Assembly: GCF_900163715.1 (NCBI RefSeq)
Contig: NZ_FWFF01000001.1
Location: 310,001 to 374,000 of the forward strand
DNA from: Brevibacterium yomogidense
Lineage (GTDB): Bacteria > Actinomycetota > Actinomycetes > Actinomycetales > Brevibacteriaceae
Length of the DNA stretch: 64,000 bases
Reading direction: 5' to 3'
The translations under genes were made by a program, and so were the position numbers. A model generated the notes under the pieces. That model did no database searches. It saw nothing but the letters and a program-made list of their open reading frames with translations, and had not been told where the DNA came from. Numbering within the stretch: the first letter of the stretch is position 1; each line of letters starts with the position of its first letter. Of this stretch, positions 1 to 8,471 are shown piece after piece.

Positions 1-2258
1 CGAGCGACCGACTCCATGGTGCTTGGTCGCACGTCCACGCCCGCGGAGTCCAGAAGTGTGTGCACCGCCTCGTCTGAGAGCACACCGCTCTCAGAGAGAA
101 GATTTCGAATGACAATCAACTCATGAGGCCGCTTCCCGTTTAAAAGCTCCTCAGTAAGAAACTTCAATGATGACGCCTGACGTGGAGTAGGCAGTGAGTC
201 CGTCATCTTCAACGAAGTCAGAAGCGACCAGTACTCCCCCCGCTTGTTTGCGACCACTACAGGGTCAGCGGACTCAAATCGAGCGAGGTCGAACAATCGA
301 GGTGCCCGGCCCAACCGATTTCGCTCAGCGCGCAGAGCCTCCCGAATCCGAGTCATAGAGTCCAGCTTCACTGCCGCCAGAGAAGCAAATATTCTTTCCG
401 CCGCAATTTCATCAAAACTCACACTCGAGTTCCCCGACAGGACACCTGCATTGCGCCCACCAATAAAGTCACGTCGCACCGAATCACGGTTAAGTGACGC
501 ATTGCCAAAGAGCGCGATCGGAATGAGGAAGTTCGTTTCATAGTTTCCGATGAAGTCGATCACACGGAGGTGATCCTTGCCAGGCGCTTTGCGCAATCCC
601 CGCCCGAGTTGCTGTGTAAAGATGATGCTTGACTTGGTCCTCCGAAGCATGACAATTTGATTGACGGAAGGAATATCTATGCCTTCATTGAATACATCGA
701 CTGTCAGGATATAATCCAGGTCACCCGCCGCCAGCTGCTGTACTACGGAATTTCTTTCCTCGACCGAATCATCTCCGCTCAATGCCACAGTTCTCAATGG
801 TCGGCCGTCAACAATCCTTCCATCAAGTTGCCGTGAAAGCTCGCGCGCTTCACTGTTCCTGCTACAGAACATGAGACCGGACACCCCGACCCCCACATGA
901 CCATAGGAGTTGAGCATTCCGACAATATGATCCACTCGCCTCGACGAGACAAGAAGCGAGAAATCAGATTTCTCCTCAACAGAGATCCCGTCGACGACGA
1001 GATCGGTCACCCCGTAGTAGTGGAACGGAACCAGCATTCCTTCTTCCAGTGCGCGCCGCAGCCGGATCTCATACGCAACGTTGTAGTCGAACAGCTCGTA
1101 TACGTTGAAATCATCAGTGCGCTCTGGAGTCGCCGTAATTCCAAGCAGGAACTCCGGCGTGAAGTACTCTATGAGTCCGCGATATGTCCGAGCACCCGCC
1201 CTGTGCACTTCGTCGATTAAAATGTAGTCAAAATGATCCTTCTCAATCCCCTCCATCACCCCCGGGCGAGAAAGCGATTGAACTGTCGCAAAGACGTAGG
1301 AGGCGTCCGCGTCCTGAAGTCGACCAACAAACTTGCCAACCTCGCCTGCAGAAATTCCGAGGACACGCTTAAATTCTTCGATCGCGCGATCTAAAATTTG
1401 CTCACGATGAACAAGGAATAGCATCCGCTTCGGCCCAGCAGCTCGAACGTCAAGAGCAGCGAGAATTGTCTTCCCCGTCCCGGTCGCCGAAACCACAATG
1501 GCGCGCCTCTCACCTTGAGAACGAAGATCAGCAATCGCCGACAAGGCTTCGAGCTGCATAGAGTTCGGCACGACTCTACTTGACAGCGTCTTCTCGGTGA
1601 TCGGAGGCGCTGCTTCCGAACCGAACGAATCCAAGCGCCGACTCTCGTCGTATGCAATCTCGTACTGCTCAATCCACTCAGAGGTCAGAGGGAACGAGTC
1701 CAACAGCTGTTGATCGATCGCGTCAGCAAGCTGCTCAACGACATCACCACCAGGAAGCGCAGAGAACCGTAAGTTCCATTCACGATTCCGCTGCAGTGCG
1801 TTCATCGTCAAATTGGAGCTTCCAATGATTGCGGTCGTCGACAACTCCTGAGTGAATACATACCCTTTCGCGTGGAATCCCCCGCCTTTGGCGGAATGTA
1901 TCTTAACGTCAAGACCTGGAATGGAAAGAAGCTCACGAAACACAGCAGGGTGGTTAAAGTTCAAGTATGTAGAGGTTATAAGAGTGCCGCGCCCCCCGAA
2001 ATCGAGAAGGTGTTGCTTAAGTGCCGCCAAAGCATCTGTCGTCACAAATGCGACAGAAAAAATGAACCGGTCAGACCTGCGGAGCTCTTCAACCAATGAT
2101 CGCTTCATTGTATTCTCGCCGTCATTGGCGATGAGGATCGGGTTATGGAGCTTGTTTGACGAGACCGTGGAATCGATGAATCCGAACCTAGTGTCGTTCA
2201 GTATCGACGCAAAACCACTATCTGCCGCGCCTGACCTCCTCAACTCGGCGTCGGTCAT
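1..2258 (-). CDS. SauUSI-like PLD nuclease/DEAD helicase (DUF3427 type), partial at left edge
   Basis: Translated on the minus strand from ATG 2258, this frame is open for about 752 codons and leaves the window without a stop. An N-terminal phospholipase-D-like nuclease domain shows FHAKGY at about residues 128-133 followed by GSSNLT near 146-151. A superfamily 2 helicase core follows, with Walker A ATGTGKT near 260, DEVH near 348, motif III GITATPER near 374 and motif VI QQLGRGLRKA near 550. This order matches SauUSI, the Staphylococcus type IV enzyme that cuts DNA with modified cytosine and has a C-terminal DUF3427-type recognition part. The role here, ATP-dependent restriction of foreign modified DNA, is inferred. 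Its start overlaps the stop of the upstream Nudix gene (ATGA), so the two are probably translated together. Base composition is far more AT-rich than the rest of the window, a sign of transfer. Confidence 0.8.
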   Translation of the reverse strand, partial: MTDAELRRSGAADSGFASILNDTRFGFIDSTVSSNKLHNPILIANDGENTMKRSLVEELRRSDRFIFSVAFVTTDALAALKQHLLDFGGRGTLITSTYLNFNHPAVFRELLSIPGLDVKIHSAKGGGFHAKGYVFTQELSTTAIIGSSNLTMNALQRNREWNLRFSALPGGDVVEQLADAIDQQLLDSFPLTSEWIEQYEIAYDESRRLDSFGSEAAPPITEKTLSSRVVPNSMQLEALSAIADLRSQGERRAIVVSATGTGKTILAALDVRAAGPKRMLFLVHREQILDRAIEEFKRVLGISAGEVGKFVGRLQDADASYVFATVQSLSRPGVMEGIEKDHFDYILIDEVHRAGARTYRGLIEYFTPEFLLGITATPERTDDFNVYELFDYNVAYEIRLRRALEEGMLVPFHYYGVTDLVVDGISVEEKSDFSLLVSSRRVDHIVGMLNSYGHVGVGVSGLMFCSRNSEARELSRQLDGRIVDGRPLRTVALSGDDSVEERNSVVQQLAAGDLDYILTVDVFNEGIDIPSVNQIVMLRRTKSSIIFTQQLGRGLRKAPGKDHLRVIDFIGNYETNFLIPIALFGNASLNRDSVRRDFIGGRNAGVLSGNSSVSFDEIAAERIFASLAAVKLDSMTRIREALRAERNRLGRAPRLFDLARFESADPVVVANKRGEYWSLLTSLKMTDSLPTPRQASSLKFLTEELLNGKRPHELIVIRNLLSESGVLSDEAVHTLLDSAGVDVRPSTMESVA

Positions 2259-2650
2259 CCGGCAGCCTTAATGATCTTCTCCACTGCAGGAATATCAGCT
2301 GGCGCCCAATCCAGCTGCGCAAGCTCAGCGATCGGCAGCCACCTTAGCTCCGCGTGCTCGCGCGCTTGGGGCTCACCGGAGATGATATTGCCCCAATAGG
2401 TCGTGAGGTTTACAACGCCGAAGTCGTATTCGTACTCTGTTTCATCGACACGTTCGCCGATTTCTGCCTCGATCGCCAGCTCTTCGTCCAGTTCACGCAC
2501 TAGCGCCTGCTGGGCCGACTCACCGAGCTCCAACTTCCCACCAGGGAACTCCCACATGCCAGGCAGTGTCATATCTTGACTCCGCTGAGCGCATAAAACG
2601 TCGCCGTTACGGACAAGCACGGCGCCAACAACGACGATACGTTTCTTCAC
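2255..2650 (-). CDS. MutT-like Nudix hydrolase ((deoxy)nucleoside triphosphate pyrophosphohydrolase)
   Basis: The 131-residue protein is a single Nudix domain of normal length. The Nudix box is clear: GGKLELGE, then REL and DEEL, giving the G-x5-E-x7-RE-U-x-EE pattern that binds the catalytic divalent metal. Relatives hydrolyse damaged or non-canonical nucleoside triphosphates to monophosphate and pyrophosphate; the substrate here is unknown. The chosen start is GTG at 2650, placed 6 nt after GGGAG. The open frame extends further upstream, but that part looks non-coding. The stop codon overlaps the ATG of the downstream PLD/helicase gene, so the pair forms a two-gene unit. A role supporting that defence-type enzyme is possible but unproven. 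Confidence 0.85.
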   Translation of the reverse strand: MKKRIVVVGAVLVRNGDVLCAQRSQDMTLPGMWEFPGGKLELGESAQQALVRELDEELAIEAEIGERVDETEYEYDFGVVNLTTYWGNIISGEPQAREHAELRWLPIAELAQLDWAPADIPAVEKIIKAAG

Positions 2651-2923
2651 AGTGAACTCCCGCTGCAGACTTCTTCTGGTTTCCTGCAGCGTATCCCGAG
2701 GTAAGCCCACAGGAAGAGGCGGTCGAGCGCCGGACGTGCCTCGGCCCACGCCTGGACTTCTGTGGTGCGCTCTTGGACAACTCGCCAGCTGCGCCTGTTC
2801 CTCGTTTCTGCACCACAGCCGACAGCTTTGAGCAGGAATTCTGGCCCACGCCAAGTCCGACTCGCTGCCCGTCACGCACCGCGCTTAGGCAGGGCACCTT
2901 CCTGTGAGGGGTGCCGGGTGGAC

Positions 2924-2979
2924 GGCCGTGAGCCGTGGGCCGTGGGCCGTGGGCCGTGGGCCGTGGGCCGTGGGCCGTG
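2924..2979. repeat. 7-bp tandem repeat (GGCCGTG, 8 copies)
   Basis: Eight consecutive copies of GGCCGTG (the second reads AGCCGTG) lie in the 503-bp gene-free stretch between the Nudix and Fic genes (2651-3153). Short perfect tandem repeats of this sort often vary in copy number by slippage. The rest of that stretch holds only the inverted repeat at 3024-3052 and no convincing small gene. Confidence 0.9.
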
Positions 2980-3023
2980 GGCCGGATGCAGGATAGCGAC
3001 TAGGTCAGACGAACCGGCCCCGC

Positions 3024-3052
3024 CTATCAACTTTAAGAGTTAAAGTTGATAG
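3024..3052. promoter_or_regulatory. Perfect 13-bp inverted repeat, probable operator of the fic gene
   Basis: CTATCAACTTTAA and its exact reverse complement are separated by 3 nt (GAG). The element is AT-rich in GC-rich surroundings and ends about 100 nt before the fic start. The Fic protein carries a C-terminal winged-helix-like segment, so autoregulation is a reasonable inference. No protein is shown to bind here. Confidence 0.65.
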
Positions 3053-3153
3053 CTGACGAGCGTGAGTCCACGATAAGCACTACGTGCATGTGGGTACGAA
3101 CGACCTGGAACGGTCCGTGCTCGCACACCGTGCAGGACGACCGAGGAGGCACC

Positions 3154-4443
3154 GTGGGGACCTGGGAGCCGCGGCACTGGGAGTCAGAGGTGGATTCCGG
3201 CGTGCCTCGCCGCGAGCGGCGATCCGGGGAATTCTGCGCGTACATCCCCGACCTCCTCACCGATGCGCCGCTCACACTGAGCTCCTCGACCTCCCGGCTC
3301 CTGGCTGAAGCCGAGTCAGCAGTGCGTCGACTCGACCGCCGCAGCGCCAACGGCCTCGCGTCACTCAGCAGGTTCCTGCTCCGTTCCGAGGCGATCGCCT
3401 CCTCACGGATCGAGGGGATCGCCCCGAGTGCCAAGAAGATCGCGCTCGCAGAACTGGGTCAGTCGGAGGATGTCGAAGGACTCAGCGACACCGCGATCCT
3501 CGTCGCCAACAACATGACGGCCGTGCGTGATGCCTCGCAGCGGGTGGCCGACACAGGTGCGATCACCACTGACCATCTCCTGGAGCTCCAGAGATCACTG
3601 CTGACCGACGCCCCTCGCCTCCACGGAGTGAGGACGGCTCAGAACTGGCTGGGCGGCTCCTCGCATCACCCCTTCGACGCAGAGTTCGTGCCGCCAGCAC
3701 CCGACCATGTCCAAGGACTCCTGGATGACCTCGTCGACTACATGAATGGCGCGGCGCACTCCCCCATCGTCCACGCAGCTCTCACGCACGCTCAGTTCGA
3801 GACCATCCACCCCTTCGCCGACGGCAATGGACGCGTCGGACGCGCGATCATCCACACACTCCTCACGCGCCGCGGTCTCACCGCGTCCTCGATCCTGCCG
3901 GTGAGCCTCATCTTCGCCACTTTCCGTGACGAATACATCCAGGGCCTGACCGCGTATCGCCGCGACGGGTCAGCAGAGTCTCAGCAGACGGTGGACGGGA
4001 AGGAGACCTGGATCGTGGTCTTCGCCGAAGCCGTCCTGCACGCAGCTGATCGAGCGGAAGAGCTGGCCGACGACATCGACGTGCTCCGCGATGAGTGGAC
4101 CACGCTCATCACAGACCACCGCAGGGCGGAGGGGAGGAGTCGAGCACTCCGCAGCGACTCAGCAGTCACTCTCATCCTCAATGAACTTCCCGGGACGCCC
4201 GTCCTCACTCCTGCCGCAGTGACCCGCATCCACGATGTCTCCTCGCAGGCCGCGCACACGGCTCTCGACACCCTCCACGCCGCCGGAATCCTGGAGACCG
4301 CCTCGATAGGGCGCGGCAGGCGGGCGTACCTCTCGTCGGATCTCCTGAACCTCATCTCGGTGGCCGAACGGAAGCTGGCCAGTACGCGCTTCGACACCCG
4401 GCTATCGCCACCGAACCGGCCGGCACCAGCCCGCCCCTCCTGA
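3154..4443 (+). CDS. Fic family protein (AMPylase fold) with C-terminal helix-turn-helix
   Basis: The 429-residue protein contains the canonical Fic motif HPFADGNGRVGR at residues 219-230, which in this family binds ATP and transfers AMP to target hydroxyls. An inhibitory helix motif S-x3-E-G (SSRIEG, residues 83-88) lies N-terminal to the Fic core, so this is a class II, self-inhibited Fic. The last hundred or so residues look like a winged helix-turn-helix, as in many Fic proteins that bind their own promoter. The chosen start is GTG at 3154, behind GAGGAGG; an upstream TTG start would lie inside the inverted repeat at 3024-3052. Target protein unknown. It stands alone, next to the restriction-like pair. 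Confidence 0.88.
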   Translation: MGTWEPRHWESEVDSGVPRRERRSGEFCAYIPDLLTDAPLTLSSSTSRLLAEAESAVRRLDRRSANGLASLSRFLLRSEAIASSRIEGIAPSAKKIALAELGQSEDVEGLSDTAILVANNMTAVRDASQRVADTGAITTDHLLELQRSLLTDAPRLHGVRTAQNWLGGSSHHPFDAEFVPPAPDHVQGLLDDLVDYMNGAAHSPIVHAALTHAQFETIHPFADGNGRVGRAIIHTLLTRRGLTASSILPVSLIFATFRDEYIQGLTAYRRDGSAESQQTVDGKETWIVVFAEAVLHAADRAEELADDIDVLRDEWTTLITDHRRAEGRSRALRSDSAVTLILNELPGTPVLTPAAVTRIHDVSSQAAHTALDTLHAAGILETASIGRGRRAYLSSDLLNLISVAERKLASTRFDTRLSPPNRPAPARPS

Positions 4444-4475
4444 CCCCGCGTACCGATCACAGGGGCCGCCCACCC

Positions 4476-5807
4476 TCACCGCTTCCGGACGCCGCCCCGA
4501 TACACCTGGGACACACGCCGGCGCGCCTCGCTCAGCCCCGCGCGGGACAGATCCCCGTCGAACAGCACGAGGTCCGCCGCATAGCCGGGTGCCACGCGTC
4601 CCACCAGAGCGAGTCCGCCGCCCGCACCACCACCGCCGGCAGCACCGCTCGGCACTCCTCCCGCGCCCACGCCCGCCACAGCCTCGACCGAATCGATCCC
4701 CAAGAGCGCCGCCGCCGTCGTCGTCCCGGCCCGCAGCGCCTCCTCCGTCGACAGCCCGACGCCGACCATCAGCTCCAGCTCCTCGAGATTCTCCCCGTGC
4801 GGCCCCACACCGGCATCCGTGCCCATGGCGATCTTCACGCCCGCCTGATGCGCCGCCGCGATCGCCTCGCGGTGGACCTCCGCGACCATCCGCGCCTTCT
4901 CCACCACTGCGGGAGGCAGTGCTGCACCCGCATCCGCCGCGGCGATGACCGCCTGGGGCGCCTGCAGCGTCGGCACGAGGAACGCATCCTTCTCCAGGAA
5001 CAGCTCGATCGTCTGCGCGTCCAGGTAGATCCCGTGCTCGATCGACCGCACCCCCGCCCGCAGCGCGTTCCGGATCCCCTCCGTGCCCTGCGCATGCGAC
5101 ATCACATACGTGCCCTGCGCTGCCGCCTCCGCGACGATCACCTCGATCTCCGCCTGCGTGAACTGGCTGTGCCGCGGATCGTCCGTGGGCGAGAGCACCC
5201 CGCCCGTCGAGCAGATCTTGATGTGATCGGCCCCTGCCCGCAGGATCTCCCGCGTCTTCGCCCGCACACCGTCGAGCCCATCGGCCACACCGTCGGGCCT
5301 GCCGGGATGCTCCGTGAACATCGGCATGTGCGCACCGGACGCCATCCGCCCGTCACCGTGACCGCCGGTCTGGCTCATGATCGAGATCGCCGCGCGCAGA
5401 TCCGGCCCCTCGACCAGGCCCTGCGCCAGTGCGGTCTTCACACCCGCATCCGCGCCGCCGGCGTCGCGCGCCGTCGTGACACCCGCCTGCAGCGTCTTCT
5501 CCAGGTTGCGTGCCGCGCGGAAGAACTGCAGCGAGAACGGCTCTGTGAACGCGTCCAGGCTGCCGGCGCCCTCGGTCGCCACGTGCACGTGGCAGTCGAT
5601 GAGGCCGGGAGTGAGTGTCTTCCCGCTCCCGTCGACGACGTCGACGATGGACCCCGCCGCCGAGGCCTCCGCCGCCAACGGCGTCCCTCCCGCCTCCGTC
5701 GACCGGACGGCTTCAACCACGCCGCCGCGCACCAGCACGTCATGCGTGCCGATGAATGCGTCCCCGTCGAAGACCTGTGCTCCTGTGATGACAAGCGTGT
5801 GGGTCAC
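4476..5807 (-). CDS. Metal-dependent amidohydrolase (imidazolonepropionase-like family)
   Basis: The 443-residue protein begins with the beta-sandwich opening of amidohydrolases (TLVITGAQVFDGD) and carries the first metal-binding HxH in DCHVHV at residues 71-76. Later come HAQG, EHGIYLD and GTDAGVG, the remaining ligand and catalytic Asp regions of the TIM-barrel superfamily. Close relatives are annotated as Xaa-Pro dipeptidases or generic amidohydrolases; the substrate cannot be read from sequence. A Gly/Ala-rich loop (GAGGVPSGAAGGGGAGGG) near the C-terminus is probably a lineage-specific linker. The GTG start at 5807 lies 7 nt after AGGAGG. A second amidohydrolase of another family lies upstream in the same direction, separated by a palindromic repeat. 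Confidence 0.85.
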   Translation of the reverse strand: MTHTLVITGAQVFDGDAFIGTHDVLVRGGVVEAVRSTEAGGTPLAAEASAAGSIVDVVDGSGKTLTPGLIDCHVHVATEGAGSLDAFTEPFSLQFFRAARNLEKTLQAGVTTARDAGGADAGVKTALAQGLVEGPDLRAAISIMSQTGGHGDGRMASGAHMPMFTEHPGRPDGVADGLDGVRAKTREILRAGADHIKICSTGGVLSPTDDPRHSQFTQAEIEVIVAEAAAQGTYVMSHAQGTEGIRNALRAGVRSIEHGIYLDAQTIELFLEKDAFLVPTLQAPQAVIAAADAGAALPPAVVEKARMVAEVHREAIAAAHQAGVKIAMGTDAGVGPHGENLEELELMVGVGLSTEEALRAGTTTAAALLGIDSVEAVAGVGAGGVPSGAAGGGGAGGGLALVGRVAPGYAADLVLFDGDLSRAGLSEARRRVSQVYRGGVRKR

Positions 5808-5871
5808 GCGGTACCTCCTCGATCGTCATTGATCAGATACGGCTCGGCTCCGATTCTGCTCGAGCCTGCTC

Positions 5872-5940
5872 GAACCACCAGCTTTCATCAGACCACACAC
5901 CTTGTTTCCTATGCGGCCTGATGAAAGGTGGTGGCTCGCG
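5872..5940. repeat. 69-bp dispersed palindromic repeat, copy A
   Basis: Arms of about 16 bp (CCACCAGCTTTCATCA and TGATGAAAGGTGGTGG, one mismatch) flank a loop of about 30 nt. A near-identical copy lies at 28979-29047, with the loop core TTGTTTCCTATGCGG unchanged. Both copies start 63 nt beyond the stop codon of a minus-strand gene. The element could be a REP-like element, a terminator, or both. Confidence 0.8.
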
Positions 5941-5990
5941 GTTCGGACTGGTGGCTCGCAGTTCGGGCTGGCGGTTCGCGCATCTGGTGG
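5931..5990. repeat. 20-bp imperfect tandem repeat (about 3 copies)
   Basis: Units at 5931-5950 and 5951-5970 (GTGGCTCGCGGTTCGGACTG and a two-base variant) are followed by a more diverged third unit. The run starts in the right arm of the palindromic repeat and ends just short of the stop codon of the M20 peptidase gene. Confidence 0.6.
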
Positions 5991-6002
5991 CCCGTGGTCC
6001 TC

Positions 6003-7253
6003 TCAGTGCCGCGGCCCGTGGTCGGCCCGCTCCCCCGGTGCGTCCGCGCTCCCACTCGCCAGCCTCCGCATCGCCAGGTGCGCCAGCAGCGCCGCCTGGT
6101 CGCCCAGCACCGAATCATCGAAGACCACGTGCGGGGAGTGGTTGTCCGCCTGCTGCTCGTCCGGCACGTCGTCCCGTCGAGCACCCAGCATCATGAACGT
6201 CCCGGGCACCTCGCGCAGCACGCGGGAGAAGTCCTCACTGGGCATGATCGGATCCGTGAGCAGCTCGAACCGCTCCGCCCCCAGCAGGCCGCTGACCTCG
6301 TCCGCCACCCACGCCGTCTCGTCCGCGTCGTTCACCGTGACGGGGTACTCGTCCTCGAACAGGACCTCGGCGGTGCAGCCGTGCGCAGCGGCCACACCCT
6401 CGGCCACACGAGTCGCCTCCGCCCTGAACCGGTCGACCGACTCCTCCGACAGCGACCGCACCGTCGCACCCAGCGACGCCGTCTCCGGGATGACGTTGAG
6501 CATGTCGCCGGCCGCCAGTCGTGTGATCGACATGACGACCGGGTCGAACACGCTGAACTTCCGCGTCACCATCGTCTGCAGCGCCCCGACCATCTCCGCG
6601 ATCGCGGGGACGGGGTCATTCGCATTCTGCGGCTGCGAGCCGTGCCCGCCAGCGCCGTGCACCGTCACGGTCAGCACGTTCGATCCGGCCTGCAAGGTGC
6701 CGGGCTTCGTCGCGACCAGTCCCCTCTCCGCGACGACCACGTGCACGCCGTACGCCGCACTCACCCGCACGCCGGCGGCGTCGAGCACGCCTTCGCGGAT
6801 CATGGCGGCGGCGCCGTCGAAGCCCTCCTCGCCCGGCTGGAACATGAACACGACATCGCCGTCCAGCTCATCGCGGTAGGCGCACAGCAGCTGTGCCGCG
6901 CCCACCAGCCCCGCCGTGTGCAGATCGTGGCCGCACGCATGCATGTTCCCGTTCTCCGAGCGGAACGGCTCATCGGTGCGCTCCTCGACGGACAGGGCGT
7001 CCATGTCGCCGCGCAGCAGCACGGCCTGGGCACCGTCCTCGGGGCGGCCCGGTCCGGTGCCCCGCAGGACCGCCACGACCGAGGTCGTCTCCACTCCCGT
7101 CGTGATCTCCAGCGGGAGCCCCTCCAGGGCGGTGAGCACCGCCGCCTGCGTGCGCGGCAGGTCGAGCCCCACCTCCGGGTGCGCGTGCAGGTCGCGCCTC
7201 AGCTCCTGGAGAGCCGGCAGAAGGGCCTTGCCCTCAGCGACGAGGTCAATCAT
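6003..7253 (-). CDS. M20 family metallopeptidase / amidohydrolase (hippurate or IAA-amino acid hydrolase-like)
   Basis: The 416-residue protein matches the M20D family throughout. It has RDLHAHPE near the N-terminus, the metal site MHACGHDLH, FQPGEEG with the general-base Glu, the dimerisation-domain GGHGSQP, and PSEDFS near the C-terminus. Members cleave N-acyl amino acids or related amides using two metal ions; the substrate here is unknown. The frame stays open far upstream, but ATG 7253 follows GGAAAGGA and begins the conserved region, so the upstream part is taken as non-coding. It is divergent from the unknown gene at 7533, with a perfect 28-bp palindrome between them. Confidence 0.88.
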   Translation of the reverse strand: MIDLVAEGKALLPALQELRRDLHAHPEVGLDLPRTQAAVLTALEGLPLEITTGVETTSVVAVLRGTGPGRPEDGAQAVLLRGDMDALSVEERTDEPFRSENGNMHACGHDLHTAGLVGAAQLLCAYRDELDGDVVFMFQPGEEGFDGAAAMIREGVLDAAGVRVSAAYGVHVVVAERGLVATKPGTLQAGSNVLTVTVHGAGGHGSQPQNANDPVPAIAEMVGALQTMVTRKFSVFDPVVMSITRLAAGDMLNVIPETASLGATVRSLSEESVDRFRAEATRVAEGVAAAHGCTAEVLFEDEYPVTVNDADETAWVADEVSGLLGAERFELLTDPIMPSEDFSRVLREVPGTFMMLGARRDDVPDEQQADNHSPHVVFDDSVLGDQAALLAHLAMRRLASGSADAPGERADHGPRH

Positions 7254-7309
7254 CGTGTCGTCCTTTCCGTCGTCGGACGACCACCGGACCCCACCAGCGA
7301 GCATCCCGT

Positions 7310-7337
7310 GTGCAGACCGCTCATGAGCGGTCTGCAC
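7310..7337. promoter_or_regulatory. Perfect 28-bp palindrome in a divergent promoter region
   Basis: The half-site GTGCAGACCGCTCA is followed at once by its exact reverse complement. It lies between the divergent M20 hydrolase and the gene at 7533, 57 nt from the former start. Position and symmetry suggest a dimeric regulator site; no regulator gene is adjacent. Confidence 0.55.
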
Positions 7338-7532
7338 TCCGTCCTCGAGTGTACGACCGCGCACGTGGCGGGCACAGGGCTGCGACGAATCAGCGTCGTC
7401 TGCACGGAGCGCTGCCGAATCTGCCTCCGCGCCCGCGACCGTACCTGCCTCCGTGCCTGTGTCCGTACCTCTTCGTACTGTCATCGCATGGACCCGCACC
7501 CGCCGGTCCACAGCACCAGTCGAGGAGCAGTC

Positions 7533-8471
7533 ATGGATACGCCGCAGACACCGTTCGGCCTTCCCCGCGCCGTCCATCCCGACCTCAGCCCCGCTTCTGC
7601 ACCCACCGCCGTCACGGAAGGTCCCGACGACGACGGCCCGCCGCCGCTCGCAGGGGTGGCCCCGGTGCAGGTCGTGGCCACCGGCCCATTCAAGGCGTAC
7701 TCGCCGGACGCGACGGACTGGTCCGTCGGCATCGACCTCCGCATCACGCCGGACGGTCTGGCACTCACCACCCCGTCCGGCCACCACGACTTCGCCGCTT
7801 CGCGCTTCACCGTGGAGATGTCGCCGGACGGGATGTTCGTGTGGATCCTCGGGGACCGCTTGGACCACCCCGCCGTCACGGTGCTCATGCCCGCGTCGCT
7901 GGAGGACCTGCAGTCGCGGGTCCCGGGCGTGGAGTTCGAAGACCTCGATGAGGCCGCGCACGTCATCCGCCGCCTCACGACCGCCGGCGCGGCCGGGCGG
8001 CACACGAAGCACCGGTTCGGGCTGGATCGGTCCGGCGACATGGGCCTCGTCATCAACCCGCTGGAGGGCGAACCGGTGCTGGCGCTGCTGCGGATCGTTA
8101 AGAAGGGCGTGGAGTTCCGCACCGACGGGGTCTGGGAGGCGGACTCCCCGGCGAAGAGGATCCTGCCGTTCACCTCCCTGATCCCTGTCACCCGCGGCGC
8201 GGTCGCGCGCTTCGACCACCTCGAACGGTCGCCGTCCATGAGCCTCAGTCTGTTCCGTCGCTTCGTGATCCCGGCCGAACTGCCTGCTGCGGCTCCGTCT
8301 GCGCAGACTCCGGACCGTTCGGATCCTGACCGTTCGACTCCGCAGTTCCCCGTGCACTCCTCTTCGCCTGCTTCCGTGCGGAGCGGCGAAGCTTCTGCCG
8401 CTCCGCCAGCATGTACAGCACCGGAACGAGGACCAGCGTCAGCAGGGTCGACGACGTCAGGCCGCCGATGA
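7533..8471 (+). CDS. Protein of unknown function
   Basis: The start is ATG 7533, five nt after GAGGAG, and the frame runs 312 codons. The middle (about residues 40-240) has the composition of a folded, mainly beta protein, with segments such as GPFKAYSPDATDW, DGMFVWILGDRLD and GDMGLVINPLEGEPVLALLR. The last 75 or so residues are Pro/Ser/Ala-rich and overlap the 3' end of the convergent RND exporter gene by 227 bp, so the true functional protein may effectively end near residue 240. No family recognised, and no signal peptide or membrane segment seen. Confidence 0.6.
   Translation: MDTPQTPFGLPRAVHPDLSPASAPTAVTEGPDDDGPPPLAGVAPVQVVATGPFKAYSPDATDWSVGIDLRITPDGLALTTPSGHHDFAASRFTVEMSPDGMFVWILGDRLDHPAVTVLMPASLEDLQSRVPGVEFEDLDEAAHVIRRLTTAGAAGRHTKHRFGLDRSGDMGLVINPLEGEPVLALLRIVKKGVEFRTDGVWEADSPAKRILPFTSLIPVTRGAVARFDHLERSPSMSLSLFRRFVIPAELPAAAPSAQTPDRSDPDRSTPQFPVHSSSPASVRSGEASAAPPACTAPERGPASAGSTTSGRR

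Noticed and set aside
3046-3153. Earlier TTG start for the Fic gene
   Set aside because: It would lie inside the inverted repeat and lacks a ribosome site; GTG 3154 is preceded by GAGGAGG.
7254-8357. Upstream extension of the M20 hydrolase frame
   Set aside because: The conserved family start and a good ribosome site lie at 7253. The extension runs antisense to another gene and through the 28-bp palindrome.
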